A DNA stretch of 64,000 bases from Eubacterium sp. 1001713B170207_170306_E7. GTDB taxonomy: Bacteria; Bacillota; Clostridia; Eubacteriales; Eubacteriaceae. The stretch is from NCBI RefSeq assembly GCF_015547515.1, contig NZ_JADMVE010000005.1, forward strand, positions 1 to 64,000, read 5' to 3'. Both the position numbers and the translations under genes were made by a program. Within the stretch, counting starts at the first letter, position 1, and each line of letters begins with the position of its first letter. Below, in pieces: positions 1 to 8,126 of the stretch. The notes beneath the pieces are model-generated. The model saw nothing but the letters and a program-made list of their open reading frames with translations. It did not search any database and was not told the DNA's origin.

Positions 1-57
1 CATGTGTTAAGCATACCGCCAGCGTTCGTCCTGAGCCAGGATCAAACTCTCAATAAA
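1..57 (-). rRNA. rrs: 16S rRNA, 5' end (partial)
   Basis: The reverse strand of the first ~57 bases contains the universal 16S start, including AGAGTTTGATCCTGGCTCAG (positions 50 to 31), followed by GACGAACGCTGGCGG. Transcription runs leftward out of the window, so only the extreme 5' end is here. The mature 5' end at about 57 is placed by analogy with E. coli numbering. The rest of the rRNA operon lies outside the window. Confidence 0.96.
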
Positions 58-367
58 AGTTTATCGTTAGCCTTTCGACTTCTTGATCTGGTTCATGTGA
101 TGATTTTTTTGAAGTGTTCATCGCACTTGCGTTTTTATCCTTTGCTGATTTCCATCAGCTGGAATTTCAGGTTTTATGGTACTATTCTCTTTTCTATGAC
201 CCCTTTTTTCTTTCGACAATCACCCGATTGCTGCGTTACCCGTTTTCTCTTGTTCGGTCACATACATCGGTATGCTCCCTCACGCGTTCAAACGTGCGCC
301 TTGCACTCCGCTGATTCTCTTCAGAAAAATTAAAGTTTATGTTCGGCTTTCTCAAGCGAACTTCTTT
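58..367 (-). other. rRNA operon leader region
   Basis: This ~310-base stretch between the proximal rRNA promoter and the 16S 5' end holds no convincing gene. Short open frames on the + strand run against the direction of rRNA transcription and have no ribosome binding site. It is expected to be transcribed as the pre-16S leader, with processing stem and antitermination signals, but I could not assign these individually. Confidence 0.6.
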
Positions 368-396
368 ATTATACCGCGTTGTTTTCTCCCTGTCAA
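368..396 (-). promoter_or_regulatory. rRNA promoter P2 (proximal, sigma-A)
   Basis: On the minus strand there is TTGACA (396-391), a 17-base spacer and TATAAT (373-368). This is a perfect consensus housekeeping promoter pointing at the 16S gene. Confidence 0.9.
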
Positions 397-480
397 GCGC
401 TTTTTTAAAATTTATTTTTAAATTTCTCTGGCGCTGGGCTGAAAACCCTGCGGTGCTGTGCTCTCCGAGACAGCTTAATT

Positions 481-509
481 AGTATAACCCGGTCGCTACC
501 CTTTGTCAA
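481..509 (-). promoter_or_regulatory. rRNA promoter P1 (distal, sigma-A)
   Basis: On the minus strand there is TTGACA (509-504), a 17-base spacer and TATACT (486-481). With the second promoter 113 bases downstream it forms the tandem P1-P2 arrangement typical of rRNA operons. Both -35 boxes are preceded by the same AGCGC(T) context, so one promoter may be a duplicate of the other. Confidence 0.88.
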
Positions 510-561
510 GCGCTTTTGACCATTATTTTAATCTTTTTTGATTTATTTTTAACCTGGGCGT

Positions 562-596
562 AAAAAAAGCAGACGTGCGGTGTCATCTGCTTTTTT
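562..596 (-). terminator. terminator after yhaM-like gene
   Basis: A short GCAGA/TCTGC hairpin is flanked by an A-run on one side and a T-run on the other, so it can act in both directions. It lies just downstream of the leftward exonuclease gene and insulates it from the rRNA promoters. Confidence 0.7.
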
Positions 597-619
597 CTAC
601 ATTATATAGCATAACGTGC

Positions 620-1564
620 TCACAGTTTATTTCGATAGAGCTGGATGCCATCCAGTCCCCAGATTTTTTCGGAGAAGGTTCCGGGTTCTAGGCTGTTCTG
701 GACTTTTTCCATGGTATTCATGCGGGCGTCGATGATGTCAATGTGGTGAAGCAGCTCGGCTTCTGGGAACATCGGCTTCTTGGGACTTCCGTATTCGGCT
801 TCGTAATGATGTGACAGGATCATGTGTTTTAAGAGCAGCAGAACTTCCTCGCTGACGCCGAGTTTTTGTCCATATTCGTCGATCTCTACGATTTCTGTAA
901 CAATATGCCCCAGCAGCTTGCCTTCCTCAGTATAGTCGCTTACTGAGCCGTTTTCATCGGATTCCATCTCGGTAATCTTGCCAATGTCGTGCAGGATGAT
1001 CCCTGAATACAGTAAATCTGCGTTGAGGAACGGATAAAGCGGCGTCAGGCTTTTCCCGATCTGCAGCATGGAGTAGGTGTGATAGAGCAGTCCGCCTTTC
1101 AGGGCATGGTGATTGGACTTGGCTGCCGGGAAATAGGACAACACCTTGGTCTTATCCTCAAAAATGGCTTTTGTCAGATTTTTAATGTCTTCATTTGTAA
1201 AGGCGTCAATGGCCGCGTTGATTTCTTCAATCATGTCGCTGACATTTTTGGGGGCACACTCTACAAAGTCGTCAATGCTGACGTCATCGCCTTCATTGGC
1301 CAGACGCATACGATTGGCAATGAGCTGAAGATGGCCGTTGTATTCCTGGACAGCGCCTTTGATTTTCACCAGCTTGCCAGTGACAAATTCCTCCTCGTCG
1401 GCTTCCTTGACATCCCACATTTTTCCGTCAATCTCGTCAAAATTGGTGTCGGTGAGCTTCATATTAAAATAGCGGCTGCCATTGGCAGCGGTTTTGGTTA
1501 CCTGTGATTTGATGAAAAGATAGCCTAGAAACGGCTGTCCCTTTTGTAGATTTTTGATTTCCAT
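620..1564 (-). CDS. yhaM: 3'-5' exoribonuclease YhaM-like (OB fold + HD domain)
   Basis: The 314-residue protein has the YhaM/CBF1 layout: an N-terminal OB-fold nucleic-acid-binding part (about residues 10-95) and a C-terminal HD phosphohydrolase-type domain (about 150-290). The HD core includes LKGGLLYHT, the pair in ILHDIGK and later HMILSHH, which are the likely metal ligands. Family members degrade RNA, and some DNA, from the 3' end in the cytoplasm. Length matches the family (about 310-320). The start is supported by AGGAGAAAATA before ATG. It lies 9 bases downstream of the aminotransferase gene and is probably co-transcribed with it. Confidence 0.9.
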   Translation of the reverse strand: MEIKNLQKGQPFLGYLFIKSQVTKTAANGSRYFNMKLTDTNFDEIDGKMWDVKEADEEEFVTGKLVKIKGAVQEYNGHLQLIANRMRLANEGDDVSIDDFVECAPKNVSDMIEEINAAIDAFTNEDIKNLTKAIFEDKTKVLSYFPAAKSNHHALKGGLLYHTYSMLQIGKSLTPLYPFLNADLLYSGIILHDIGKITEMESDENGSVSDYTEEGKLLGHIVTEIVEIDEYGQKLGVSEEVLLLLKHMILSHHYEAEYGSPKKPMFPEAELLHHIDIIDARMNTMEKVQNSLEPGTFSEKIWGLDGIQLYRNKL

Positions 1565-1573
1565 TATTTTCTC

Positions 1574-2782
1574 CTATTTACAGCGTTCCGGGAATTTTTC
1601 TTTATAGGTATTGAGCCCCTGCTTCAGAGTTTCTACGGCAGCAGCCATATCCGTATCCTTTAAAACATAAGCAATGCGCACTTCGTCCGCGCCGTCTTCA
1701 GGATGGATATAAAAATCATTGGCCGGAGACAGCAGCACGGTTTTGCCCTCGTAATCAAAGTCGGTGATCATCCATTCGATAAAATCGCAGGCATCCCTGG
1801 TCGGGAGCTTGGCGACATAGTAAAACGCTCCGGTCGGCTTTTTGCAGACCACGCCGTCGATGGTTTTCAAACAGTCATAGACGATGTCCCGGCGATGGGT
1901 ATATTCTTTGAGTACGTCGTCAAAAAAGCTGGTGTCCAGCTTAAAAAGCTCGGCGGCGCCGAGCTGGTCAACGCTGGAGACCGCCAGACGCATCTGGCAG
2001 AGTTTCTTGATCTGGTTCATGAAGGTACGATTTTTTGACAGGATGAAGCCGATGCGCGCGCCGCAGGCGCTGTAGCGCTTGGATATGCTGTCGATAATGA
2101 TGCAGTTCTGGTCCAGCTCGGAATAATGGCCAGGGCTCACATATTCTAACCCGTCATAAATAAACTCGCGGTAGACTTCATCGGCAATGACATAGAGTTC
2201 ATGGGCAAGGGCGATGTCCCGCACGCGTTCGATTTCCTCTCTGCTGAACACTTTGCCGGTCGGATTACCGGGGTTTGTGATCAGTATCGCCCGGGTTGCC
2301 GGGGTGATGGCCGCCTCAATGGCTTCTTTGCCTGGCAGGGCAAAGCCTTCCTCGGCGTAGGTTTTGATGCCTTTTAAATCAACACTGGTGGCAGAGGCCA
2401 TCTCTTTGTAAATGCTGTAAAGCGGTTCCGGGGTCAGAATCTGGTCGCCTGGGTTACAGATGGTCAGAAAGGTGAACAGCAGGGCTTCGCTGCCGCCGTT
2501 CGTGATGAGCATATCCCCCTTATGATAGGTTAAGCCGTATTTCCTGTAATATTTGCAGGCTTCCTCCCGCAATGCGTTTTCGCCTTCGGGAGCGGCGTAG
2601 GCCAGAACGTTTTCCTTCATTTCATTAACTTTTTTCATGAAGCTGGGCGGGGTACAGATATCGGGCTGCCCGATATTCAGGTAATAAACCTTTTTCCCTT
2701 CAGCCTCGGCTTTATCCACCAGGGGATAATATTTCAAAAGGGCGGGCTCTCCCATGCCCATTACACGCTTGGATATTTGCAT
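1574..2782 (-). CDS. pyridoxal-phosphate aminotransferase, class I/II
   Basis: The 402-residue fold type I aminotransferase has the expected family motifs: an N-terminal NIGQPD, NPGNPTGKVF, a YVIADEVYREF aspartate/tyrosine region and the PLP-lysine region SISKRYSACGARIGF. The C-terminal arginine region (ADEVRIAYVL) is also present. Family members transfer amino groups between an amino acid and 2-oxoglutarate. The exact substrate (aspartate, alanine, aromatic or other) cannot be read from the sequence. AAAGGAGTTAAC precedes the ATG. Its own promoter probably lies between it and the terminator at 2878-2924. Confidence 0.9.
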   Translation of the reverse strand: MQISKRVMGMGEPALLKYYPLVDKAEAEGKKVYYLNIGQPDICTPPSFMKKVNEMKENVLAYAAPEGENALREEACKYYRKYGLTYHKGDMLITNGGSEALLFTFLTICNPGDQILTPEPLYSIYKEMASATSVDLKGIKTYAEEGFALPGKEAIEAAITPATRAILITNPGNPTGKVFSREEIERVRDIALAHELYVIADEVYREFIYDGLEYVSPGHYSELDQNCIIIDSISKRYSACGARIGFILSKNRTFMNQIKKLCQMRLAVSSVDQLGAAELFKLDTSFFDDVLKEYTHRRDIVYDCLKTIDGVVCKKPTGAFYYVAKLPTRDACDFIEWMITDFDYEGKTVLLSPANDFYIHPEDGADEVRIAYVLKDTDMAAAVETLKQGLNTYKEKFPERCK

Positions 2783-2877
2783 TTTATGTTAACTCCTTTT
2801 TGAATTCCTTATATTAATGTATCCATTATAAGCTTAAGGCGAAAAAAAAACAAGCGGCGCAGGGTTTTTGGGGCAAT

Positions 2878-2924
2878 AAAAAAAGAGTGCCACGCTGGGC
2901 TTTACCAGCCCTTTCGTGCACTCT
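2878..2924 (-). terminator. terminator of the PTS operon
   Basis: On the minus strand a GAGTGC...GCACTC outer stem encloses a GGGCTGG/CCAGC-type inner stem and is followed by seven or more T residues. It lies 9 bases past the stop of the HPr gene, so it ends the leftward PTS transcript before the aminotransferase gene. Confidence 0.85.
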
Positions 2925-2932
2925 TCTATTGA

Positions 2933-3208
2933 TTACTCTTCTTCGCCGAAGCCGGAATCGATCAGCTCAACCAATGTGTCGACTGCCTGCTGTTCGTCGT
3001 CGCCTTCAGCGCTTACTGCAACGCGTGTTCCCTTTGACAGGCACATTGCCATAACCGCGATGATGGATTTTGCGTTTCCTTCTTTATCCTCGTCCAGGTT
3101 TTTTACATTGATGGCTGATTTAAAGCCGCTGGCCTTTTTGGTAAAGTCTGACGCTGGTCTTGCATGAAGACCGGTTTTATTGATAATAACCGTTTCTTTT
3201 GAATACAT
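2933..3208 (-). CDS. HPr family phosphocarrier protein
   Basis: The 91-residue protein is typical HPr length (about 85-90). The phosphorylated histidine is His15 in TGLHARPA. The Ser-P region KSIIAVMAM has Ser48 where Firmicute HPr proteins carry the HPr-kinase target Ser46. HPr passes phosphate from enzyme I to an EIIA. Its place as last gene of a glucitol-type PTS operon suggests a dedicated phosphocarrier for this transporter, not the general ptsH, which normally sits with ptsI. The acidic C-terminus (GFGEEE) is unusual. Enzyme I is not in the window. Confidence 0.9.
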   Translation of the reverse strand: MYSKETVIINKTGLHARPASDFTKKASGFKSAINVKNLDEDKEGNAKSIIAVMAMCLSKGTRVAVSAEGDDEQQAVDTLVELIDSGFGEEE

Positions 3209-3226
3209 ATTTACCTCTCCGTTTTC

Positions 3227-3586
3227 TTAGGTGTGAATGATTTCGATGGTACAGCCTACAGTGATTTCCGGCATACCTTCGCCAAGGAGTTCGATGTGTC
3301 CTGGGATCTTCGCCGTATCCCCTCCGTTGAAGCAGAAAGTACAGTGTCCCATCGTTCTGAATGTTTCGTTGGCTTCACTGCCGACAGCTGTCACCACGAA
3401 TTCCTGTCCGCCAATGGCGATGATATCGTTCACGGCAATATCCTTTTCCATTTCTTCGATTGAATGGAGAACAGCCATTTCTCTGAGGGCTGCGGGTGCG
3501 TTATCGTTAAAGACGATAATCATTTTTTCACCGATAAAGTCCTGCACCATTGGTCCGATTTCGGTTACGGTTGATTTATATCCCAT
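3227..3586 (-). CDS. srlB: PTS glucitol/sorbitol-type EIIA
   Basis: The 119-residue cytoplasmic EIIA is of the glucitol family, where members are about 120 residues. The likely phospho-histidine is near residue 41 in AVLHSIEEM. HFTFCFNGG-like family features appear as GHCTFCFNGG and the C-terminus is a beta-rich domain. It receives phosphate from HPr and hands it to EIIB. It lies 18 bases upstream of the HPr gene and 24 bases after EIIB in the same transcript. A GAGGAAGAATC ribosome site precedes the ATG. Confidence 0.92.
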   Translation of the reverse strand: MGYKSTVTEIGPMVQDFIGEKMIIVFNDNAPAALREMAVLHSIEEMEKDIAVNDIIAIGGQEFVVTAVGSEANETFRTMGHCTFCFNGGDTAKIPGHIELLGEGMPEITVGCTIEIIHT

Positions 3587-3610
3587 GATTCTTCCTCCTT
3601 AAAATCTATT

Positions 3611-4579
3611 CTAGAGCATTGTTGCTACAAAATATGCGATAAGCACCATGATCGGTCCTGTGAACAATCTAGATAATAACACAGATGGTACCCCGATGTC
3701 TACTGTATCGCTCGCGGCGTCTCCCATGGATAAACCAACCGGGATAAAGTCGCAGCCTACCTGTGCATCGACGGCAAAGAGAGCCGGAAGTGCTAAAACA
3801 ACTGGGAATGCGCCGATCATGATTCCGTAGCCGACCAAAACGGATAATACCTGGCCGATTAACGCGCCGGAACCTACCAGCGGAGAAATCATAGGAAGTG
3901 CGCAAATAATTACCAGTATCAAAAGACCTGGAAGGGTTCCTAAATACGGATAAACATACTGTCCCATCAAAGCGCCTAAGCCGGTAAACTCGATCAGGCC
4001 GATGAGCAGTGAATAGAAAGCCATGAACGGAAGGATGTCTTTGATGGTAATGTCAATGGCTTCCTTACCGCCCTGGACGCATTTGGTTGCAAAACCAGCA
4101 AGGGCTTTACCGCCGCGTGCTACCCAGTTTTCTTTTGGAGCGTCTGCTGCCGGAGCGGCTTCTTCAACCACTTCTTCTTCAGCCGTGTCCTCTTCAACCG
4201 GGACTTCTGAACCGTCGGCCGGTGTGATGCCGCTTTCGACAACGCCGGAGACGTAAATATCTTCTTTAATAAATTCTGCCAGAGGGCCTGACTGGCCAAC
4301 CGGGGTAATGTTAACGGTCATAACGCCTTTTTTCGGGTATACACCGCATCTCAGGGTACCGCCGCAGTTGATGATAACGCAAGCCATTTCATCGTCCGGC
4401 ACGCCGTTTGAAAAGCCGTCAATGGCTTCTGCGCCGGTAAGCTTGGCGATCTTACGGCTTAACGGGTCAATGCCGCCGCCAGTGATGGAGACAATTTTGT
4501 TTTTCTTTTCCGTTGGCTGGATAACGAGCGGTCCGCCCCATCCGCCATGTCCTTTTTCGATTCTTACTGCATTATACAT
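3611..4579 (-). CDS. srlE: PTS glucitol/sorbitol-type EIIB (EIIBC-type SrlE)
   Basis: The 322-residue protein matches SrlE/GutE. Its N-terminal EIIB domain has the phospho-cysteine loop [12 protein letters not shown] at about residues 74-85. An acidic, alanine-rich linker follows (about 120-150, [18 protein letters not shown]). The C-terminal membrane part has about 4-5 hydrophobic segments (about 180-322). It phosphorylates the polyol during transport. The start, [20 protein letters not shown], is the normal family N-terminus. The gene begins 3 bases after the EIIC stop, so translation is probably coupled. Confidence 0.93.
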   Translation of the reverse strand: MYNAVRIEKGHGGWGGPLVIQPTEKKNKIVSITGGGIDPLSRKIAKLTGAEAIDGFSNGVPDDEMACVIINCGGTLRCGVYPKKGVMTVNITPVGQSGPLAEFIKEDIYVSGVVESGITPADGSEVPVEEDTAEEEVVEEAAPAADAPKENWVARGGKALAGFATKCVQGGKEAIDITIKDILPFMAFYSLLIGLIEFTGLGALMGQYVYPYLGTLPGLLILVIICALPMISPLVGSGALIGQVLSVLVGYGIMIGAFPVVLALPALFAVDAQVGCDFIPVGLSMGDAASDTVDIGVPSVLLSRLFTGPIMVLIAYFVATML

Positions 4580-4582
4580 GGT

Positions 4583-5155
4583 TTATGCCTCCGTTTCTGA
4601 GCCCTGTGCATGGCCGTATTTTGCTTTGTACTTAGCATTGTAAATAACCTGGGTGAAAATGCTGCGAAGCAGTACCATTACCATACCAAGCAGGAAATAT
4701 TCCACTGCCAGACCACCGAGGGATTCGATGCCGATACCAAACTGCAGGCCCTGTACGTAGACACCGCTGGCGATCCCCAGCCATACGAAAAGCTCGCCTG
4801 GATTGGCGTGCGGGAATAAGCCGGTAACCGGGTGGCAGAAAGAAATACCAGGGTCAAAGAAAGCTACCTTCTGGTTTTCCGGTAAGAAACGGGCATAGGG
4901 ATAAGTCATCGGATTGCCTGAGAATACCATGGCGATCACCGGTGACAGAATCCAGCGGGTTAAGAAAAATTTGTTGCACAGCTGGACAAGCTTTTCGATT
5001 CGTTCCAGTCCGATTAATTTAAACAGAATATGCATAAAGGTTATCATGATAATAACCCAGGGCAGTAACTGTAAGACATAAAGTTGGATAAAGTAGTTCG
5101 CGCCATTCTGGAACAGGCCCATAAAGCCTTGTCCGAAAGTCTGTAAAGCTTCCAT
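4583..5155 (-). CDS. srlA: PTS glucitol/sorbitol-type EIIC
   Basis: The 190-residue integral membrane component corresponds to SrlA (usually 180-190 residues). Hydrophobic segments cover roughly residues 30-50, 65-85, 130-150 and 150-175. MTYPYARFLPENQKVAFFDP and SFCHPVTGLFPH are characteristic of the family. Together with EIIB it forms the translocation channel. It follows gutM after ~150 bases that hold inverted-repeat-like sequence but no clear gene. Confidence 0.92.
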   Translation of the reverse strand: MEALQTFGQGFMGLFQNGANYFIQLYVLQLLPWVIIMITFMHILFKLIGLERIEKLVQLCNKFFLTRWILSPVIAMVFSGNPMTYPYARFLPENQKVAFFDPGISFCHPVTGLFPHANPGELFVWLGIASGVYVQGLQFGIGIESLGGLAVEYFLLGMVMVLLRSIFTQVIYNAKYKAKYGHAQGSETEA

Positions 5156-5303
5156 AAAATCACTCCTTCTAAAAATTAATAAATACTCATATAAATAAAA
5201 CCATTAAACCTGCCGTATGCGTTACGGCCAACGTTTACACGTTCTCTGTACTCGTTCTTCACCTGAAGATGAACCGCCCCCTCACACAGCCGTAAAAGGC
5301 CCC

Positions 5304-5873
5304 TCAGCCTTTGCCGGACTGCTCTTCTCTGATTTCACGCTGTCTTGCGCGCAGCCGTGCCTGTAACTCCTGCCGTTCTAATCCGTCATCCTGCACGACC
5401 TTTTTTTGTTCCTCTTTTTCCATCTCTTTTGCGAGACGCCTGTCTATGGCTTCGATAGCCTGTATGAGAGCGCCTTTTTTACGGCGCTTATCAACTAACA
5501 GCGGACTATAGGGTTCTTTTTCGCGCAGCCGGGAGTTGACGGCAAGATCGTCCTCGATCCCGATTTTGCGCACTTCATTGAGTGTCAGGCCATTATAATC
5601 CTCCACATCTTCAAAACGCTTCCACATGGTAATGCCCTGTAGTCTTTTACAGGCCATGACCCGATTGGTCTTCCGGTCCCAGGCCAGCACAACAATGGCG
5701 CCGCCCTTTATATGGAAGCCCCCCTTGCGCATACCAATGCCCAGGATCCAGCCCCTTCCCTGAAGGGCGCTCACAGCTTTCTGGTAGCTTCTGTACTGAA
5801 GATAGGATAAAAAACTCTGCAGAACCATCATGGCAAAAGCCAGAAAAATAAAATACTTTAAGCCATCGTTCAT
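5304..5873 (-). CDS. gutM: GutM-family transcriptional activator
   Basis: The 189-residue protein resembles the glucitol operon activator GutM (typically 120-190 residues). It has one N-terminal hydrophobic segment (about residues 5-22), then a cytoplasmic domain with GRGWILGIGMRKGGFHIKGG and a conserved WKRFEDVEDYNG stretch, and a lysine/arginine/glutamate-rich coiled C-terminus. GutM genes usually lie in glucitol PTS operons, as here. Whether it binds DNA directly is not settled for the family. It is 217 bases downstream of the HAD gene, a gap with no gene and possibly an internal promoter. Confidence 0.82.
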   Translation of the reverse strand: MNDGLKYFIFLAFAMMVLQSFLSYLQYRSYQKAVSALQGRGWILGIGMRKGGFHIKGGAIVVLAWDRKTNRVMACKRLQGITMWKRFEDVEDYNGLTLNEVRKIGIEDDLAVNSRLREKEPYSPLLVDKRRKKGALIQAIEAIDRRLAKEMEKEEQKKVVQDDGLERQELQARLRARQREIREEQSGKG

Positions 5874-6090
5874 CTGGACACTCTCCGTTTTCTTTACTAA
5901 TAATCCTATATCCTATTATATAACGATAAGGGAAGTTCGACAATAAAGATTTGAAAAGTCCGTATCTTCTAAAGAAAGTTTTTATACCCTTTCAGGATAA
6001 ATCCTTCTCGAAGACTCCTCATCCCTGTTGCCGAACGCCCGTTAACGTTCTGTGCTTCCTGCCAGACTTCGGTGAAATCCGGCTTCAGCA

Positions 6091-6885
6091 TTATAAATAC
6101 TTGCTCATTTCATATAAGGAATCGTAGATGCAGTCCGGTTCAACCTCGGACTCGGCAACGGTCTGCATATCCGCTTCGCCGGTGAGTACCAGGAAGCCCT
6201 TTGCGCCGTTTTTAACACCGGTCGCCACATCTGTATAGATGCGGTCACCGACGAAGGCAACCTCGTCGCGCTTGAAGCCGGTAATTTCCAGCACCATGTC
6301 CACGGTTTCCTTGAAAGGCTTGCCCAGGAAACGGGGCTTAACGCCGGTGGATGAGGTGATTAAGTCGCACATTGCGCCGCAGTCCGGCATAAAGCCGTCC
6401 TCTGTCGGGCAGTTGGTGTCCATATGAGTAGCCACAAAGGGGACGCCGTTGCGGACAAAACGGCAGATTTTGTCCAGCTTTTCATAGGTCAGGGTCGTGT
6501 CAAAGCTCTGAACCGCCACATCCGGCTCGTCATCAACCAGGTTGATGCCCTTTTCCTTAAAGCTGTTTTCCAAAAGCGGTGTACCATTCAGATAAACACG
6601 CTTGCCGGGGTAGTAGGTTTTCAAAAACTCTGCGGTGACGTCACCAGCGGTGACCACATCGCTTTCTTCTACCTCCAGTCCCATTTTCGCCAGCTTGTCT
6701 TTGTAAAAAGACGGCACACGGGACGCATTATTGGTAAAGAAGATAAAGCTTCTTCCTGTATCTTTAACCTTATGGATGAAGTCAAGAGATCCTTCGATCA
6801 GGTTGTTGCCTAAATAGACGGTGCCATCCATATCCAGTACGAACAGTTTGACATCATTTAATGCCTGGTCTTTTTCAAATCGCAT
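6091..6885 (-). CDS. HAD-IIA family phosphatase (AraL/NagD-like)
   Basis: The 264-residue hydrolase has the four HAD motifs: DMDGT (motif I, about residue 18), FFTNN (II), GKPFKE lysine (III) and VGDRIYTDV (IV). A C2-type cap lies between II and III. NagD/AraL members dephosphorylate sugar or polyol phosphates in the cytoplasm with broad specificity. It begins 2 bases after the stop of the glycerol-1-phosphate-dehydrogenase-like gene. The same pairing, a HAD-IIA phosphatase next to an AraM-type dehydrogenase, is known from the Bacillus subtilis arabinose operon (araL-araM). The true substrate is unknown. Confidence 0.88.
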   Translation of the reverse strand: MRFEKDQALNDVKLFVLDMDGTVYLGNNLIEGSLDFIHKVKDTGRSFIFFTNNASRVPSFYKDKLAKMGLEVEESDVVTAGDVTAEFLKTYYPGKRVYLNGTPLLENSFKEKGINLVDDEPDVAVQSFDTTLTYEKLDKICRFVRNGVPFVATHMDTNCPTEDGFMPDCGAMCDLITSSTGVKPRFLGKPFKETVDMVLEITGFKRDEVAFVGDRIYTDVATGVKNGAKGFLVLTGEADMQTVAESEVEPDCIYDSLYEMSKYL

Positions 6886-6887
6886 GC

Positions 6888-8069
6888 TTATTCTCCGTAA
6901 ATTGTATTTGTAATTTTGTCTGCAATTTCTTCCAGACGGCCGTGGGTTTTTGCAAATTCCATAACAGAATAGCGCGGACGCACCTTGTAGCCTTCAATCA
7001 GGCTTCTGTGGAACAAGTCTCTGTCAATGCCGATATCTTTTGGTGTTACCGGGCATCCAGCTTTGCGCAGAAGCTCTTCGATTTCCTGGTGCGGCGGACA
7101 CAGCGCTCCGGTTCCTTCGGGCAGTAAATCTGCCATTTCTTCAAAGAACATGGCGATAACCGGTGTCGCAACACCAACCTGGGTGCCGTGATGAATCGGT
7201 GTCAGGCCTCTTGCGATATAATCCATTTCCCAGTAGTGGGACAGCATGTGTTCTGCGCCGGAGGCTGGACGGGAGATATTGACAAGCCCCATGGCCACAC
7301 CCGTCAGGGTTAAGGCTTCGATTAAATATAAAGTTGCTTCGTCGTTGCGTTCTTTTAACGCTTCTGCCTGGCTGAAGCATTTGTCCAGGGCACGCTGTAC
7401 AAGCTCTACGCAGGTTTCGCAGCGGTATTCGTCATTGACCTTAACGGATAAATCCCAGTCTGCCAGGGCGGTAATCTTTCCGACAACGTCGCCAAAGCCC
7501 GCATGGATTAATTCCATTGGCGCTTCCTTCATAATGTCGGTATCGCCGACAACGCCGTAAGCCAGACATGCCGGGTAGGAGTATTTATAACCGTTGCAGA
7601 TCAGCGGCGCGCCATCGGCAACATAGCCATCCATGGAGGGGGCGGTACACACAATAATGTAAGGCACCTTTGTGCGGGAGGATACATACTTGACCGAGTC
7701 ATTGAGTGACCCCGAACCTACGGCCACCATCAGGCTGACATCTAATTCCTGTTCTTCAAGAATACGTCCGACAACACTTTCATCCGGGATCAGTAATTCT
7801 CCGCCACGGTCGAACAATAATTCCTTGACATTAAAGCCTGCGTCGTCCAAAAGTTGTTTTGCTTCCCTGCCGGCGGCTTTATAGGTGTTGTCATCGTAAA
7901 CGATGAGGACTTTTCCTTCTTTAAAGGGTTCGGCTACACGCGGCAGTTCCTTAATCGCTCCCTTCCCGATAGCAATGTCATGGATTGAAAAATTGTGATG
8001 TCTCCCACAGGAGCAGTCGAATTCAGTATTTGCCATTTCGTTAATGGCCAGGTTCAGGATTTCATTCAT
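6888..8069 (-). CDS. egsA: sn-glycerol-1-phosphate dehydrogenase-like (AraM/EgsA)
   Basis: The 393-residue member of the iron-dependent alcohol/glycerol dehydrogenase superfamily resembles AraM/EgsA. The N-terminal nucleotide-binding part contains VAVGSGSLNDSVKYVS (GGS-type loop) and TAPSMDGYVADGAPL. The C-terminal metal site contains HAGFGDVVGK, SGAEHMLSHYWEM and HHGTQVGV, with histidines expected to bind Ni or Zn. Such enzymes interconvert dihydroxyacetone phosphate and glycerol-1-phosphate with NAD(P)H. Being between a SorC regulator and a glucitol PTS, it may instead oxidise the imported polyol phosphate. AAAGGAGAACC precedes the start. Confidence 0.87.
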   Translation of the reverse strand: MNEILNLAINEMANTEFDCSCGRHHNFSIHDIAIGKGAIKELPRVAEPFKEGKVLIVYDDNTYKAAGREAKQLLDDAGFNVKELLFDRGGELLIPDESVVGRILEEQELDVSLMVAVGSGSLNDSVKYVSSRTKVPYIIVCTAPSMDGYVADGAPLICNGYKYSYPACLAYGVVGDTDIMKEAPMELIHAGFGDVVGKITALADWDLSVKVNDEYRCETCVELVQRALDKCFSQAEALKERNDEATLYLIEALTLTGVAMGLVNISRPASGAEHMLSHYWEMDYIARGLTPIHHGTQVGVATPVIAMFFEEMADLLPEGTGALCPPHQEIEELLRKAGCPVTPKDIGIDRDLFHRSLIEGYKVRPRYSVMEFAKTHGRLEEIADKITNTIYGE

Positions 8070-8126
8070 TGTTAGGTTCTCCTTTTAATTTTAAAAATCT
8101 AAAAGTATAATGACCGTAAAATACGG

